DNA of 64,000 bases. Source: Phycisphaerales bacterium (lineage in GTDB: Bacteria > Planctomycetota > Phycisphaerae > Phycisphaerales > UBA1924). The stretch spans positions 124,001 through 188,000 of the forward strand of contig JAIEUA010000001.1 of NCBI GenBank assembly GCA_019744815.1, read 5' to 3'. A model generated the notes under the pieces. The model was given only the letters and a program-made list of their open reading frames with translations. It was not told the DNA's origin and searched no databases. The position numbers were made by a program, and so were the translations under genes. Shown here piece after piece: positions 61,500-64,000 of this stretch. How positions within the stretch are numbered: position 1 is the first letter of the stretch; each line of letters opens with the position of its first letter.

Positions 61500-62432
61500 T
61501 CACTTCCGCGTCTCGGGGTCTCGTGGTTCGTCCGGGGCTTTCTCGGGTGCTGTGGGCTTGGCCGCTGGCAGCGGCAGTGTCTTCGCCGCCACAATCACTC
61601 CCGACGCTTCCTGCGCCAGCACGACGACCGACGCGTTCTCACGCTTCAGGTCTTGCGGCAGCTCAAGCACCCGCGGCTCCTTGGCGTTCGCCGCAAAGAC
61701 CTTGGACGCCCGCACCACGTTGTCGTGCGACAGCGTCCGCCCCGCGTTCTCACCCCGCCGCACGCTGCTGGTCAGCCCACGCTCCACGATCGCGACCACC
61801 ACATCCGGCGCCTTGTCAGACGACTTTGAAGCGCCGCCCATTCGCTCCGGCGTCGCGTGCACCGCGATCTCGTTCTCTTTCGTGCCGCTCGCAACTTCGA
61901 CCGCCAGCGTCCACCGCGGCGTGCTCTTGAGCGCCGCCGCGATCCGCGCTCGCGCACGCTCCGCGTCCGAGCCCACGAACTCATCGTTCCCATTCAACAC
62001 CATCTGCGGCGTATACAGCGACGAGCCGAGCCGATTCGCGTACTGCTGCTGCCGCGCCGTCGCCGCCGCGGTACTCCATGGGTCCTTCCATCCCAGTCGA
62101 TCCCAGTAGTCCACGTGGAACGACAGCGAGATCAAGTCGCCCGCGGCTTCGTGTTCTTTGATCAGCTTCGTCAGCAGCGCATCGGCCGGCGGACACGACG
62201 AGCAGCCCTCGGAGGTGAAGAGCTCGACGACCGCGACAGGCTTGGCCGCCTCGGCAGACTCGGCCGCATTGGGAGTGATCGCCGCACAAACCGACGCGAG
62301 CAATGAGACCAGCATGCCCCTGAGATGCCGCCCGGCCGCGCCCGTTGCCCCGAATCCCCTGTCGCCACTCCCCCTCCCCGAGGGCGGGGGCAGGGGGGTG
62401 GGTTCGCCTCGAAACGACGGCGTTCTCTTCAT
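61500..62432 (-). CDS. DUF1223 exported protein (thioredoxin-like)
   Basis: A protein of 310 residues from ATG 62432, or 271 from ATG 62315. The DUF1223 core begins VAVVELFTSEGCSSCPPADA, with a CxxC-like Cys pair, then FHVDYWDRLGWKDPWS and GSSLYTPQMVLNGNDEFVGS. It is a thioredoxin-fold family of unknown role. The N-terminal extension includes PTPLPPPSGRGSGDRG, which is encoded by a G/C-run palindrome at 62370-62398. The export signal (MLVSLLASVCAAITPNA) lies after it, preceded by RHLRG. The repeat may have entered the original signal region. Confidence 0.78.
   Translation of the reverse strand: MKRTPSFRGEPTPLPPPSGRGSGDRGFGATGAAGRHLRGMLVSLLASVCAAITPNAAESAEAAKPVAVVELFTSEGCSSCPPADALLTKLIKEHEAAGDLISLSFHVDYWDRLGWKDPWSTAAATARQQQYANRLGSSLYTPQMVLNGNDEFVGSDAERARARIAAALKSTPRWTLAVEVASGTKENEIAVHATPERMGGASKSSDKAPDVVVAIVERGLTSSVRRGENAGRTLSHDNVVRASKVFAANAKEPRVLELPQDLKRENASVVVLAQEASGVIVAAKTLPLPAAKPTAPEKAPDEPRDPETRK
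62370..62398. repeat. CCCCCTCCCCGAGGGCGGGGG repeat in the DUF1223 gene
   Basis: A palindrome-like run (ccccctccccgagggcgggg then gcagggggg) translated in frame as TPLPPPSGRGSGD. It is placed just before the export signal. Confidence 0.7.
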
Positions 62433-62468
62433 CGCCCATTCACGACGACGAGGGAGCACGTCAGAGAC

Positions 62469-62567
62469 AGCGAGCCGGGGCGTCCTCGCCCCGGCGCAGT
62501 GGCGTCCATCATTCAACGTCCGCGCTCCTCAGCTCCCAGCACCGGGGCGAGGACGCCCCGGCTCGCG
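62469..62567. repeat. Inverted repeat, GCGAGCCGGGGCG family, copy 2
   Basis: The left arm gcgagccggggcgtcctcgc and the right arm ending gacgccccggctcgc are inverted around a 38-base core. It is closely similar to copy 1 at 12131-12235 in the arms, less in the core. Confidence 0.83.
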
Positions 62568-62956
62568 GTCGGCCTCGCGTTCGATCTTGCTGGCTCTCCC
62601 CAACCCTCTCCCAGCCCCTTTCCCCGCCCGCATAAACGGACTCCTCACAACTTTTCCTTCCCTTCAAACTTGCCCCGCGCCATCCTGAATCGCATCTTCA
62701 CCCTGTCGACGGCACGCTCGGGTGTCGGCGGGGCTTTTCCGGTCCGCCCGGAGGAGAGAGAGACCCGCCGCCCATCCGAGCCCGCGCCGGGGCGACTCCT
62801 TGACCGCGAGTTGTGCAGGTCCACGACTCCCGCCCCGCTCCGACGCGCCACCGCGACGCCTGGCTTTGCCTGACCCGTCGCCCTGGCACCCGCGCCGCCG
62901 CGGCCAGCGGATGGACCCGTGCAACGGGCGCGACCGATTCCGTGATCACACGCCGC
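62568..62956. other. Stretch without a convincing gene, with several imperfect hairpins
   Basis: Short open frames on both strands look Arg/Pro-rich and unlike protein. Several stems can be drawn (for example ggcgggg...cccgcc around 62730-62770 and cggggcga...ccgccccg around 62795-62845). No known RNA family (SRP, RNase P, tmRNA, 6S) was recognised, so nothing is claimed beyond secondary structure. Confidence 0.4.
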
Positions 62957-62959
62957 CAT

Positions 62960-62992
62960 GAGCGGGGCGACAGCCCCGCTCGTGGCGTTTTT
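62960..62992. terminator. GAGCGGGGC/GCCCCGCTC hairpin with T run
   Basis: A perfect nine-pair stem gagcggggc...gccccgctc with a four-base loop is followed by gtggcgttttt. It could end a plus-strand transcript from the region before guaB. Confidence 0.55.
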
Positions 62993-63005
62993 GGGGCGGA
63001 AGGGG

Positions 63006-63099
63006 TGAGGACTTAGGACTTCGGACTGAGGGGGCGGACTTCGAGTCTCCGGCCCAACCCCTAAGCGCTAATCCCTAAGACCTAAGACCTAAGTCCTCC
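63006..63099. repeat. Inverted repeat with GGACTTAGG arms
   Basis: The left arm gaggacttaggacttcggac and the right arm (ctaagacctaagacctaagt cctcc) are inverted and built of short units, around a 50-base core. It lies about 50 bases upstream of guaB. Confidence 0.8.
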
Positions 63100-63146
63100 A
63101 CCTCCTCCCCTCTTGACACTCTCCCCCTCCCCCCCAACCCTCATCC

Positions 63147-64000
63147 ATGTCGGACAAAGCGAATCGCAAGTCGGGCAAGCACTCCCTGGTTCGGCGGCAT
63201 TCTCCGGTCGCCAAAGCCCCACGCCCCGCCGTCAAACAACCCGCTCCCCCCGCCCACGCCGCGGCCCAATCGCCCACGCGTGTAGTTTCGCCGCTCGACA
63301 AGATCGTCGCCGAGGGCATCACGTTCGATGACGTCCTCCTGCTCCCGCGCCGCTCCGGCGTCATGCCCGCCGATGCCGACACCACCGCGCGGCTGACCCG
63401 GCAACTCACACTCAAGATCCCCCTCATCTCCGCCCCGATGGACACCGTCACCGAGCACGCGCTCGCCATCGCCCTCGCCCAAGAAGGCGGCCTCGGGATC
63501 ATCCACAAGAACCTCAGCGTCGAGACCCAGGCCCGCGAAGTCGCCAAGGTCAAACGCTCCGCCAACGGCATCATCACCGACCCGTTGACGCTTGGCCCGT
63601 CGGACTCTGTGTCGCGCGCGAAAGAACTCATGCGGGCCCACAACGTCAGCGGCTTCCCCGTCACCGAAGACGGCGCGACCAACCCCCGCGGCAAGGGCAA
63701 GGTCCTGGGCATCATCACCCGCCGCGACCTCAAGTTCGTCGAAGACCCCGCCACCCTCGTCCGCGACGTGATGACCAAGAAGGGCCTCGTCACCGCCCCG
63801 CCCGGCACCACGCTCGAACAGGCCGACGCGTTCCTCAGTAAGAACAAGGTCGAGAAGCTGCTGCTCGTCGATGAAGGCTTCAACCTCCGCGGCCTGATCA
63901 CGATGCGCGACATCGATCGCCTCAGCCGCTTCCCCAGCGCGCTCACCGACAAGCAGGGCCGCCTGATGTGCGGCGCCGCCGTCGGCGTCAACCAGTTCGA
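63147..64000 (+). CDS. guaB: Inosine-5'-monophosphate dehydrogenase, 5' part (cut by window end)
   Basis: The first 284 codons are present; the frame is open to the window end. The IMPDH start signature ITFDDVLLLPRRSGVMP, then IPLISAPMDTVTEHALAIAL and GGLGIIHKNLS, is followed by two CBS domains (DPLTLGPSDSVSRAKELMRA and VTAPPGTTLEQADAFLSKNK). The enzyme oxidises IMP to XMP in guanine nucleotide synthesis. The ATG at 63147 gives an extra basic, Pro/Ala-rich N-terminus of about 50 residues. The catalytic Cys loop lies beyond the window. Confidence 0.93.
   Translation, partial: MSDKANRKSGKHSLVRRHSPVAKAPRPAVKQPAPPAHAAAQSPTRVVSPLDKIVAEGITFDDVLLLPRRSGVMPADADTTARLTRQLTLKIPLISAPMDTVTEHALAIALAQEGGLGIIHKNLSVETQAREVAKVKRSANGIITDPLTLGPSDSVSRAKELMRAHNVSGFPVTEDGATNPRGKGKVLGIITRRDLKFVEDPATLVRDVMTKKGLVTAPPGTTLEQADAFLSKNKVEKLLLVDEGFNLRGLITMRDIDRLSRFPSALTDKQGRLMCGAAVGVNQF

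Noticed and set aside
62568..62956. SRP RNA, RNase P RNA, tmRNA or 6S RNA before guaB
   Set aside because: None of the conserved strings of these RNAs was found on either strand; only generic hairpins can be drawn.
1..64000. tRNA, rRNA, transposase, integrase or phage genes
   Set aside because: I looked for T-loop patterns, conserved rRNA strings and typical protein motifs and saw none.

Overview
This is a high-GC bacterial window that most resembles a planctomycete of the class Phycisphaerae (inference from content; no 16S rRNA gene is present). The supporting signs are two large exported proteins with ~50-residue WDG-type repeats ending in a dockerin-like Cys-Pro-Gly-Asp module, prepilin-like proteins, a PEP-CTERM-like tail, several membrane proteins ending in a C-x-x-C-G-Y zinc ribbon, many small family genes typical of the phylum, and a dense load of palindromic repeats. 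No tRNA, rRNA, CRISPR array, transposase or phage gene was found.

Layout. 1-4.4 kb: tail of an unknown gene, a tandem rhodanese lipoprotein, then a four-gene minus-strand cassette (prepilin-like protein, Cys-rich secreted protein, membrane-anchored protein, MauE-like protein). 4.4-13 kb: Na/Pi transporter, two left-handed-helix acetyltransferases, a methyltransferase, a BrkB-type membrane protein with a small lipoprotein, an RluB-type pseudouridine synthase, FKBP and UbiX. 13-17.5 kb: dnaE, enlarged to about 1500 residues by repeats inserted in frame. 17.6-20.35 kb: a second cassette on the plus strand (DUF1573 protein, Cys-rich peptide, membrane-anchored protein, prepilin-like protein) whose first gene is interrupted at a run of eight G. 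20.4-25.5 kb: a gene relic, repeats and the two dockerin-like proteins. 25.7-35.9 kb: HtpX, a 3D-domain protein, DUF58, an ICMT-like methyltransferase, an AbgT transporter, a nitroreductase, and a Ser/Thr kinase with CHASE2 coupled to a lipoprotein. 35.9-48.4 kb: PEP-CTERM-like protein, glucan phosphorylase, GNAT, mutS, a TrpG/PabA amidotransferase, two DUF6714 paralogues, two HAD phosphatases, DUF456 and threonine synthase. 48.4-63.1 kb: two zinc-ribbon membrane proteins and an unknown gene in a row, AhpD-like, DUF2585, an EEP phosphatase, RNHCP protein, an esterase, a strongly codon-biased exported protein followed by a Tat-exported amine oxidase, a third zinc-ribbon membrane protein, an alpha/beta hydrolase and a DUF1223 protein. 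The window ends inside guaB.

Two themes stand out. First, palindromic or inverted repeats of at least ten types are spread between genes. Many have two arms made of short tandem units around a 20-140 bp core, and the same kinds of element lie in frame inside dnaE, mutS, thrC, a lipoprotein gene and a DUF1223 gene, so they behave like palindromic elements tolerated in coding sequence. Second, two separate cassettes pair a prepilin-like protein with a Cys-rich exported protein, a membrane-anchored protein of unknown family and a thiol/redox-type protein (MauE in one, DUF1573 in the other), each behind a strong TTGACA promoter. This may be a redox-linked cell-surface system that has not been described, but that is a hypothesis from gene content only.
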